Below are positions 57,611 through 64,000 of a DNA stretch of 64,000 nt, piece by piece (the stretch's first letter is position 1; the number at the start of each line of letters is the position of its first letter). The stretch covers positions 105,997-169,996 of the forward strand of contig NZ_BLZR01000002.1 in assembly GCF_014193895.1 (NCBI RefSeq), written 5' to 3'. Position numbers and translations under genes: made by a program. The notes under the pieces were generated by a model. It searched no databases, had not been told where the DNA came from, and saw nothing but the letters and a program-made list of their open reading frames with translations. Source of the DNA: Clostridium fungisolvens. Lineage in GTDB: Bacteria; Bacillota; Clostridia; Clostridiales; Clostridiaceae.

Positions 57611-58975
57611 TTAAGCCACTGGCTTTTTAATTGTTGAAAGTATAACTCCACCTACAACTGCTCCGATTAATATAGATAGAACATACATTAATACGTTACC
57701 TACTGCATTTGGTATAAAGAATACGAATAATCCACCATGAGGTACTGCAAGAGTACACTTAAATAACATTGATAGTGCCCCTGTTAGAGCTGAACCTACC
57801 ATAATTGAAGGTATTACTCTTAATGGATCTGCTGCTGCGAAAGGTATTGCACCTTCTGTTATAAATGCTGCACCTAGAGCCCAAGCTGCTTTTCCCGCTT
57901 CTCTTTCTTGAGTTGTGAATTTATTCTTTCCTAAAACTGTTGCTACTGCTACTGCAAGTGGTGGAACCATACCAGCTGCCATTACTGCTGCCATTATAGC
58001 AGAAGGTTGGCCTTGAGAGATAGTTGCTACACCGAAAGTATAAGCTGCTTTATTTAAAGGACCTCCCATATCGAAAGCCATCATTAATCCAATTATTGTT
58101 CCAAGTAATATAGCATTAGTTCCACTTAAACTATTTAACCATCCAGTAAGTGCATCATTAATTCCCTTAACTGGGTTACCTAATACATAAATCATTATTA
58201 GTCCTACTATAAGTGTTGAAAGTACAGGTAAAACAAGTACAGGCATTAAACCTTCTAAAGACTTTGGTAGTTTTATAACCTTCTTTAAATAATACACTGT
58301 ATAACCAGCAAGGAAACCGGCAATTAATCCACCTAAGAAACCTGAACCAATATTTGATGCTAAATAACCACCAACCATACCAGGTACTAAACCAGGTCTA
58401 TCAGCTATTGAATAAGCAATATATCCAGCAAGTATAGGTACTAAGAAACTAAATGCGCCATTGGCACCAATTCTAAATAGTGCTTCTGCAAAAGATCCTT
58501 TAACCTCAAATGCTTTTATTCCGAATGCAAATGATAATGCTATTAATATACCCCCAGCTACTACGAATGGTATCATGAAAGATACACCATTCATTAAGTG
58601 CTTGTATGGTCCATTTCTATTTTCTTTTTCTTGAGTATTTGCTGAAGCTTCAGCCTTTCTTGGAGCATCACTAGCTTTAGCTGCTAACGCTCTTTGAATA
58701 AGTGCTTTTGGATCCTTGATAGCATCCTTTACAGAAACCTCAACTAAAGGCATTCCTGCAAATCTGCTTTTGTCTACATTTGTATCTGCTGCAATTATTA
58801 CAGCACTTGCATTTCTTAAATCTTCTTGAGTTATAACATTTTCAGCACCTACAGAACCTTGAGTTTCAACCTTTATCTCGTGGCCTAATTCCTTAGCTGC
58901 CATTTGAAGAGCCTCCGCTGCCATGTATGTATGTGCAATACCGGTTGGACAAGATGTTATTGCTACTAATTTCAT
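57611..58975 (-). CDS. fruA: PTS fructose-specific subunit IIBC
   Basis: Fructose PTS protein of 454 residues. The IIB domain (about 1-100) begins KLVAITSCPTGIAHTYMAAEAL; the first Cys is phosphorylated. A linker (about 100-120) leads to the IIC domain with eight or nine helices, including MNGVSFMIPFVVAGGILIALSF, FDMGGPLNKAAYTFG and GAAFITEGAIPFAAADP. It makes fructose-1-phosphate on uptake. The IIA domain is a separate gene 25 bp upstream. Last gene of the operon. Confidence 0.96.
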   Translation of the reverse strand: MKLVAITSCPTGIAHTYMAAEALQMAAKELGHEIKVETQGSVGAENVITQEDLRNASAVIIAADTNVDKSRFAGMPLVEVSVKDAIKDPKALIQRALAAKASDAPRKAEASANTQEKENRNGPYKHLMNGVSFMIPFVVAGGILIALSFAFGIKAFEVKGSFAEALFRIGANGAFSFLVPILAGYIAYSIADRPGLVPGMVGGYLASNIGSGFLGGLIAGFLAGYTVYYLKKVIKLPKSLEGLMPVLVLPVLSTLIVGLIMIYVLGNPVKGINDALTGWLNSLSGTNAILLGTIIGLMMAFDMGGPLNKAAYTFGVATISQGQPSAIMAAVMAAGMVPPLAVAVATVLGKNKFTTQEREAGKAAWALGAAFITEGAIPFAAADPLRVIPSIMVGSALTGALSMLFKCTLAVPHGGLFVFFIPNAVGNVLMYVLSILIGAVVGGVILSTIKKPVA

Positions 58976-59000
58976 ACTAAATACCCCCTATTTTTTTATT

Positions 59001-59444
59001 TTATTCGAATACTTTTATAAACTGATCAAAACTAGTACAATTCATAAGTGACTCTCTAATATCTGAGTGCATAAGTTTTCTTGATATTTCACTTAATGCT
59101 CTAAGATGAGTATCATTTGCTTCTTCAGGAACAGCTATTAAGAAGAATAAATGTGCTGGCTTTTCATCCATTGATTCATAATCAACTCCTGCCTTGCTTT
59201 TCCCGAATGCTATAGAAGCTTTATTTACAGAATTACTCTTTCCATGAGGTATCGCTATTCCCATTCCTATACCTGTAGAAAACTCTTCTTCTCTTTTAAG
59301 TACTGCTTCCTTAAATACCTTGCTGTCATTTATAACTCCGTCTTTCACTAATATATCGATAAGTTCATCCAAAGCCTCCATTTTTGTCTTAGCTTTCATA
59401 TCAAAACAAACTCTTTTTTCTGTAAACATATCCTTTGTTGCCAT
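59001..59444 (-). CDS. PTS fructose-specific subunit IIA
   Basis: Phosphocarrier of 147 residues (PTS_EIIA_2 family). The active His67 is in GIGMGIAIPHGKS. REEEFSTGIG and the HLFFLIAVPEEANDTHLRALSEISRKL segment are also conserved. It passes phosphate from HPr to the IIB domain of the downstream protein. It lies between fruK (2-bp gap) and the IIBC gene. Confidence 0.96.
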   Translation of the reverse strand: MATKDMFTEKRVCFDMKAKTKMEALDELIDILVKDGVINDSKVFKEAVLKREEEFSTGIGMGIAIPHGKSNSVNKASIAFGKSKAGVDYESMDEKPAHLFFLIAVPEEANDTHLRALSEISRKLMHSDIRESLMNCTSFDQFIKVFE

Positions 59445-59446
59445 TG

Positions 59447-60382
59447 TTATACCTCCTCAATATTTTCCTTTACTTTCAGTATCATACTTTCTACTTGCTC
59501 AAGCTTACACGCTTCTGTACCTTCTAAGGTAACTGTAGCTGCTCCACAGCCTTGCGCAAATATCAGTGTGTTCTTTGCATCTAGTTTATTTACTATGGAA
59601 TAAACCAAAGCTGCAACCATAGAGTCTCCTGCACCAACTGTACTTCTTACAGGAACCTTAATTCCTTTAGCAAAGAATGTTTTTTCTTTTGTAATATAAA
59701 CTGCACCTTCAGATCCCATTGAAACCAATATATTATCAATGCCTTGTTCTCTTATTTTGTCACAGGATTCAATTATTTTCTCAACATTATCTAATTCTTC
59801 ATTAAACAATAATGATAATTCATGATTATTAGGTTTTATTGCAAAAGGTTTTTCTTTTAGCCCATTTGCAAGTAATTCTCCTTCAGCATCAAGAATAGTT
59901 AATGCTCCTTTACTTTTTGCAATACTTATCAGTGTTCCGTATATATCCTTAGGTAAACTTGATGGTATACCACCTGACAATACAACAATATCTCCCTCTG
60001 AACATTTTTCAGTATATAATGCTATAAATTCATCCAATTCAGCTTTAGATATCTCAGGTCCTGCTTCATTTATATCTGTATAAATGTTATTCTTAGTATC
60101 TACCACTTTTGTATTAGTTCTAGTGCTTGCATTAATATCTATAAATTGATGATTGATCCCTCTTTTATCTAGTTCATGCTCAAAACTTACCTTCCATGTT
60201 CCACCAAGAAATCCTATAGCTAAGGAATCTATTCCAAAATTCTTTAATACCTTAGATACATTTACTCCTTTTCCTCCTATATCATATCTTATATCTGAGG
60301 TCCTATTAACAGTACCTAGTTTAAAATCGTCTATTATAAGAGTTTTATCCATGGCTGGGTTAAGAGTTACTGTTATTATCAT
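59447..60382 (-). CDS. fruK: 1-phosphofructokinase
   Basis: PfkB-family kinase of 311 residues that turns fructose-1-phosphate and ATP into fructose-1,6-bisphosphate. It begins IITVTLNPAMDKTL. It has the substrate motif DIRYDIGGKGVNVSKVLKNFG, the middle VVLSGGIPSSLP, and the ATP/anion motif RSTVGAGDSMVAALVYS with the catalytic Asp. Second gene of the fru operon. Confidence 0.96.
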   Translation of the reverse strand: MIITVTLNPAMDKTLIIDDFKLGTVNRTSDIRYDIGGKGVNVSKVLKNFGIDSLAIGFLGGTWKVSFEHELDKRGINHQFIDINASTRTNTKVVDTKNNIYTDINEAGPEISKAELDEFIALYTEKCSEGDIVVLSGGIPSSLPKDIYGTLISIAKSKGALTILDAEGELLANGLKEKPFAIKPNNHELSLLFNEELDNVEKIIESCDKIREQGIDNILVSMGSEGAVYITKEKTFFAKGIKVPVRSTVGAGDSMVAALVYSIVNKLDAKNTLIFAQGCGAATVTLEGTEACKLEQVESMILKVKENIEEV

Positions 60383-60400
60383 TCGCTCACCTCCTTAATC

Positions 60401-61162
60401 TTAAGCTGTTATAATATCCACGCCTATTTCTGCATATTGTTTTATTACTTCTTCATCAATATCTTTACTAGTTATAATCATACTTACCGCCTTTACCGGA
60501 CATATTACAGAAAATGAAACATTATTAAACTTACTACTATCTGCAACTATGATTACTTTACTTGCATAATTAATCATTGATTTCTTTGTCTGAGCTTCAA
60601 TAAAATTAGGTGTTGTTATACCGTCTTCTATAGAAACTCCATTGGCACCTATAAACGCTTTGTCCACTCTGAAATTCTTAATAACACTTTCTGTCAAATG
60701 ACCAACCATAGCTCTAGTATTAAGTCTTAAACTACCTCCAGTTACTATTATCTCTATACCTTCCTTTTCAGAAAGTTCTGCTGCTATATCTATTGAATTT
60801 GTTATTACTGTTATATCTCTTCCATTTATTCTTTTAGCTATTTCAAGAGTCGTTGTACCTGAATCAAGTATTATAGTGTCACCATCTTCAATCATCTCAC
60901 TTGCAACTTCTGCAATACTATGTTTTTGATCAATTCTCTCATCTTGTTTGTCAGTAAAGGATGGTTCAAAGCTTGTTCTATTGTTTATACCTACAGCTCC
61001 ACCATGAGTTCTCATAAGAAGCTTTTTTTCTTCTAGCTCTTGTAAATCTCTTCTTATAGTAGATTCGGATACATTAAGTAGTACCGCTATATCCATAACC
61101 TTTATACTACTTTCTGAATTAAGCATATCGAGTATTTTTTGTTGTCTTTCTTCAGCGAACAT
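60401..61162 (-). CDS. fruR: DeoR-family repressor of the fructose operon
   Basis: Regulator of 253 residues. An N-terminal DeoR HTH (about 5-58: KILDMLNSESSIKVMDIAVLLNVSESTIRRDLQELEEKKLLMRTHGGAV) is joined to a sugar-phosphate sensor domain (TIILDSGTTTLEIAKRI, VTNSIDIAAELS, DKAFIGANGVS, VIIVADSSKFN). Fructose-1-phosphate is the usual inducer. It is first in the operon, 18 bp before fruK, so it controls its own transcription. Confidence 0.93.
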   Translation of the reverse strand: MFAEERQQKILDMLNSESSIKVMDIAVLLNVSESTIRRDLQELEEKKLLMRTHGGAVGINNRTSFEPSFTDKQDERIDQKHSIAEVASEMIEDGDTIILDSGTTTLEIAKRINGRDITVITNSIDIAAELSEKEGIEIIVTGGSLRLNTRAMVGHLTESVIKNFRVDKAFIGANGVSIEDGITTPNFIEAQTKKSMINYASKVIIVADSSKFNNVSFSVICPVKAVSMIITSKDIDEEVIKQYAEIGVDIITA

Positions 61163-61201
61163 AACTAGTTATACACCTTCTTTATTTCTAATGACATAAA
61201 G

Positions 61202-61238
61202 CTTGATTACTTTTGATTGTATCTGCTTGTTTGATTAT
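61202..61238. promoter_or_regulatory. Candidate FruR operator repeats
   Basis: Three direct copies of yTTGATTrT: CTTGATTAC (61202), TTTGATTGT (61212) and TTTGATTAT (61230), spaced 10 and 18 bp, between the -10 and the fruR start. Confidence 0.45.
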
Positions 61239-61267
61239 ATTTTATATGATAACATTTACAAAGTCAA
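61239..61267 (-). promoter_or_regulatory. Sigma-A promoter of the fructose operon
   Basis: Minus strand TTGACT (61267-61262), 17-bp spacer, TAAAAT (61244-61239). Confidence 0.75.
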
Positions 61268-61437
61268 TATTATTTGCGCAAAATATTTCAAAAACAATCA
61301 TGATTTTATTGGCAAAAATAGCTTTTGTGCTCATTTATGATTTTTATTGATTATATCACTCATAACTGCCACTTTATATTGTTTCTATTATTATTGAATG
61401 ATTTAATTCATATAATTATGTGGAGGTGATTATTTAG

Positions 61438-61728
61438 ATGAACATTATAACTGATTCTGTTAGATTTCAAGAAGAGCTTTCAGGCGGAAGAGTAATAACA
61501 AGAACTTTTAATACTTACCCTATAAGATTATCTAAGGTTGCTGCAGCACTACAAGGAATAGATTATGGCTTTTCAGATGACGAAGGGCAATTCTTTCGTT
61601 GCACTATAGATATAAAAGCGCAGATAGTCAATATCTATCAAATTAAGGTACTTATAACTTTTGGGTTACGCTCAAAAAGTTTTGACAAAAGAACTGATGC
61701 TACAATTAATTACATTCTACTGTTTTGA
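61438..61728 (+). CDS. Small protein of unknown function
   Basis: I do not recognise this 96-residue protein. It has no membrane segment or signal. The first half has FQEELSGGRVITRTFNTYPIRLSKVAAALQGIDYGFSDDEGQFF and the second is beta-rich (CTIDIKAQIVNIYQIKVLITFG) with a basic RSKSFDKRTDA. GGAGGTGAT precedes the ATG by 9 bases, the strongest argument that it is real. It is a single gene, divergent from fruR, with no terminator close behind. Confidence 0.6.
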   Translation: MNIITDSVRFQEELSGGRVITRTFNTYPIRLSKVAAALQGIDYGFSDDEGQFFRCTIDIKAQIVNIYQIKVLITFGLRSKSFDKRTDATINYILLF

Positions 61729-61949
61729 TAAATATAAGAAATAGTCCTCACACTTAGTATTCCTAATTTTTATAATACAATAAATAAAACTATAGACCTA
61801 TTTACATCAATGTTATTATTTCTAATTTAAAATAATCTATGTATTTTATTGTTAACTTTAATTAAAATTCTACAAATTTCCACGAAGATGACATACTCTT
61901 TTTCTTCCTATTTCATTAAGACTTTAGCCATCATGATTTGTTACTATAA
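61729..61949. other. Intergenic region, nothing recognised
   Basis: About 220 bp, AT-rich, without a frame or hairpin. Confidence 0.4.
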
Positions 61950-62002
61950 AAAAAGCAAAAAACCACCATCAAAATATTAAAATATTTTGATAGTGGTTTC
62001 TT
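61950..62002 (-). terminator. Strong hairpin terminator behind the second 5S gene
   Basis: About 19-bp stem ACCACTATCAAAATATT / AATATTTTGATGGTGGT, then TTTTTTGCTTTTTT on the minus strand. Confidence 0.88.
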
Positions 62003-62049
62003 TATATTAATACGCTAAGCAAACTTAAACAAAACTTTATTCTTATAAA

Positions 62050-62083
62050 GTTAATGCTCCATCATATTACTGATGGAGCACAT
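62050..62083 (-). other. Hairpin just after the second 5S gene
   Basis: TGCTCCATCA / TGATGGAGCA stem without a good T-run; probably a processing or weak termination hairpin. Confidence 0.6.
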
Positions 62084-62085
62084 TA

Positions 62086-62201
62086 CCTAGCGACCACCTA
62101 CTCTCCCACACAGTCGCCCATGCAGTACCATCAGCCGTCTAAGTCTTAACCTTCGTGTTCGGTATGGGTACGGGTGTAACCCTTAGACGCATCATCACTA
62201 G
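62086..62201 (-). rRNA. rrf: 5S ribosomal RNA, separate from any 16S/23S in view
   Basis: 116-nt gene, almost identical to the 5S at 41035-41150. Differences are few and mostly at the ends (CTAGTG / TCGCTAGG in place of CTGGTA / TTGCCAGG), so the end helix is kept by paired changes. No 16S, 23S or tRNA lies within 1.7 kb on the upstream side. Confidence 0.95.
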
Positions 62202-62286
62202 ATTTTTAAAAGCAAAAGCTTTTCAACACTTATATATTATACTTGTTATGTTGAAGCTTGTCAATATAAATTTTATAATATAATTT

Positions 62287-62583
62287 CTAAATTTTATTTA
62301 TCATACCATAAACTTTATCTAATTTCTTTTTACTCTCTTCTATTCTCTTCAATAGTTTTCTTCTATTAGAATCTATAACCTTGTATCTTTTTGTGCTTCT
62401 TTCTTCTAATAATTTTATATCACTTAATTGTTCCGAATCATACTCTATATCTTTTTCTAACTTCTCTAAATCTAATAAACATCTATTATATATATCACTC
62501 AAATAGGAAATCAGATATTCCTGTGATACATTTTCAAAATCAATTTCTTTTTTATAATTATCTTTGACTTCATCTATATCCAT
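62287..62583 (-). CDS. Coiled-coil protein, unknown
   Basis: I do not recognise the family. It has 98 residues, nearly all helical and charged, with heptad-like runs (LEKLEKDIEYDSEQLSDIKLLEER, RRKLLKRIEESKKKLDKVYGMINKI). It has no membrane segment. It follows the replisome-organizer-like gene by about 220 bp in the same direction, with a diverged repeat between. The ribosome binding site is modest (TCTGGAGTTAG). Confidence 0.55.
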   Translation of the reverse strand: MDIDEVKDNYKKEIDFENVSQEYLISYLSDIYNRCLLDLEKLEKDIEYDSEQLSDIKLLEERSTKRYKVIDSNRRKLLKRIEESKKKLDKVYGMINKI

Positions 62584-62693
62584 ATTACTAACTCCAGAAA
62601 ATAAATACTACTAATAATTATATTCAATAAGCTATATATATATGAATTGATTTGGCGCCTTAAAATTTTATTATTTATGCTAGTTTCAGTTTA

Positions 62694-62780
62694 TAGATAT
62701 ACAAAGTTTATATTTTCAAATTCTTGTCTCATAATCCAATAGAGTTTTGAAAATAGTTTTAAGATTGAAATATAGCATTC
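62694..62780. repeat. Family-1 repeat, diverged long form
   Basis: AGATATACAAAGTTTATATT-ttcaaattctt ... AGAGTTTTGAAAATAGTTTT-aagattgaaat. Inner arms are kept; the outer ends are eroded. Confidence 0.55.
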
Positions 62781-62803
62781 TTCATAACTACATAAAACAT
62801 TGT

Positions 62804-63568
62804 TTATACAAAAGACCATTCTGCAATACTAATCCCAGGTTTTAAAGATGTATTTTCATCTACTATACCACACATATCTTCATCAATAATGTCTTGGCAT
62901 ATGATTTCTCCACACTTATTATCACAACTCAAAATTTCTTTATTCTTACCACTTCTCCTTTTCGTGTTTTTTTTACTTATTAGCATTATAGGAGGATCTT
63001 TCTTAGAGATATCTTTATTTGCTTTGTCCCACATTTTTTCATTGATTTCAATACACTTGTTATTTGGCACATCTAAATCATCTATATTATTCTTTGTAGT
63101 ACTTTTCAGAGAACTGTCAAGCTTCTTATCCTCTTTCGATTTATTATCATTAATATCAACTGGTGCTTCAAAGTTTTCATCTAATAATCCATGAATATTC
63201 TTTATCTCTGTATTTTGGTCCTCACATATTTCTTTATCTTTAACCTTAATATTTTGATGTTTTACAAAATTCTTAACCATATATATCTTATCTTCAATAA
63301 ATTCAACCATCTCTAACTCGATAAATGTTTCTAATGCTAGTTTAACTTGGTCACTATCTCTATTAAATTCTATTGATAAGCTCTCTATTGTGTATGGTAT
63401 ACTTTTTGAAAGAAATAAGTTTCCTTCCATATTCACCTTTCCAGCTAACATTACAATCCTATTCCATATATAATGAATAACATCTCTTTCAGGTTTTCTA
63501 TCTATTATCTTAAATTTGGTATCATCATACATATCAACTCTAAACTTTACATATTTTCTTTCTCTCAT
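62804..63568 (-). CDS. Phage replisome organizer N-terminal domain protein
   Basis: Protein of 254 residues. The first 110 residues match the N-terminal domain of phage replisome organizers/DnaD-like initiators: KYVKFRVDMYDDTKFKIIDRKPERDVIHYIWNRIVMLAGKVNMEGNLFLSKSIPYTIESLSIEF, then VKLALETFIELEMVEF and MVKNFVKHQN. The second half is low-complexity and charged, without the expected DnaD-type domain, so loader binding may be lost or replaced. No other phage gene is near. It may be a domesticated copy; many clostridia carry single genes of this type. Confidence 0.72.
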   Translation of the reverse strand: MRERKYVKFRVDMYDDTKFKIIDRKPERDVIHYIWNRIVMLAGKVNMEGNLFLSKSIPYTIESLSIEFNRDSDQVKLALETFIELEMVEFIEDKIYMVKNFVKHQNIKVKDKEICEDQNTEIKNIHGLLDENFEAPVDINDNKSKEDKKLDSSLKSTTKNNIDDLDVPNNKCIEINEKMWDKANKDISKKDPPIMLISKKNTKRRSGKNKEILSCDNKCGEIICQDIIDEDMCGIVDENTSLKPGISIAEWSFV

Positions 63569-63715
63569 ATTCTTCTTCTCCTCTACATACTCAATATTTA
63601 CGTCTAAACCATTTTATCTATTTTGTCTTCGAATAATATATATGCATTTGTAGATAAGATTGCAGAATTATTTATAGTTTATTTGGATAAATTCTAATAT
63701 AAAGTAGTTTATCTA

Positions 63716-63814
63716 AAGATGAACAACTTCAATCCGAAATCTATTTTTAAAACTCTCACGGGTTCTGATGAGAGAATTTAAAAATATAAATTCTACTACG
63801 AAGTGGTTCATCTA
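63716..63814. repeat. Family-1 repeat, long form (opposite orientation to 9199)
   Basis: AGATGAACAACTTCAATCCG ... TACGAAGTGGTTCATCTA, with TTTTTAAAACTCTC / GAGAGAATTTAAAAA inner arms. Confidence 0.85.
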
Positions 63815-63888
63815 CATAATAAAAAAACGCTAAAATATCTCACTTTAGCTTTTTTACACATCTATGTTATCAAATAAAAAAAGATAAA

Positions 63889-63918
63889 GCAAAAAGACTT
63901 CACATTGTGAAGTCTTTA
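63889..63918 (-). terminator. Rho-independent terminator behind tRNA-Lys
   Basis: AAAGACTTCAC / GTGAAGTCTTT stem, then TTTGCTTT on the minus strand. Confidence 0.88.
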
Positions 63919-63919
63919 C

Positions 63920-63995
63920 TGGTGCACCATCAGGGACTCGAACCCGGGGCACCCTGATTAAGAGTCAGGTGCTCTACCAACTGAGCTAATAGTGC
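63920..63995 (-). tRNA. tRNA-Lys (CUU)
   Basis: 76 nt with encoded CCA. Acceptor GCACTAT / ATGGTGC, D-arm AGCTCAGTTGGTAGAGC, anticodon arm CCTGA-CTCTTAA-TCAGG with anticodon CTT, T-arm CCGGGTTCGAGTCCCTG region. Confidence 0.94.
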
Positions 63996-64000
63996 ATATA

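Noticed and set aside
62804..63568. Prophage
   Set aside because: Only one gene has a phage-type domain; no integrase, capsid, terminase or lysis genes are near.

Overview
The window is very AT-rich, with short intergenic hairpin terminators, strong purine-rich ribosome binding sites and frequent TTG/GTG starts. It carries rubrerythrin, a FabV-type enoyl reductase, a LevR-type sigma-54 activator and DUF2935, DUF3793 and DUF4179 proteins. Together these point to a chromosomal segment of a strict or near-strict anaerobe of the genus Clostridium (Clostridiaceae). I cannot name the species. Most of it is ordinary housekeeping and accessory chromosome. There is one intact IS3-family insertion sequence, one rRNA operon and a separate 5S gene. 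I see no CRISPR array and no complete prophage.

Layout. 1-6.1 kb: the end of a DUF2935 gene, then a lactose/cellobiose-type PTS (IIA-IIB-IIC plus a small membrane protein) read leftward from a near-perfect sigma-54 promoter. It is divergent from the LevR/CelR-type activator, and five helically phased repeats lie between them. 6.2-12.3 kb: ECF S component, acetyltransferase, alanine racemase, 2-hydroxyacid dehydrogenase, an RMD1-family protein, a large putative structured RNA and a small membrane protein whose ribosome binding site sits in a hairpin. 12.5-13.9 kb: IS3/IS150-type element. 14-25.4 kb: diguanylate cyclase, flavodoxin relic, DUF3793, a half-length Cas6-like protein, glycosyltransferase, ComFB, FabV, WG-repeat protein, MocR-type regulator and small membrane proteins. 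25.5-31.7 kb: fatty acid desaturase, TPM/LemA pair, ECF sigma with DUF4179 anti-sigma, acetyltransferase. 32-36.7 kb: MarR-controlled heterodimeric ABC exporter. 37-40.7 kb: envelope proteins, rubrerythrin, a YtaF/MntP-like protein. 40.9-45.9 kb: rrn operon 16S-23S-5S-tRNA-Met-tRNA-Ala on the minus strand. 46.5-57.6 kb: DUF6512 protein, cold-shock protein, patatin, PPDK regulator, a hybrid GGDEF-EAL sensor, an LspA-like protein, a hydrolase and a UMF1 transporter. 57.6-61.2 kb: fructose operon fruR-fruK-IIA-IIBC. 61.4-64 kb: orphan small proteins, a second 5S gene, a phage replisome-organizer-like protein and tRNA-Lys.

How it fits together. Two sugar PTS loci each carry their own regulator: a sigma-54 activator with PTS regulation domains for the beta-glucoside type, and a DeoR repressor for fructose. 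The PPDK regulator acts on the linked PEP/pyruvate node. Two cyclic-di-GMP enzymes occur 36 kb apart.

The most unusual content is intergenic. It comprises a ~355-nt putative structured RNA, three dispersed repeat families (one sits almost always just behind the terminator of minus-strand genes), and the phased enhancer-like array of the PTS promoter. The half-Cas6 gene without any CRISPR locus is the most unusual protein.
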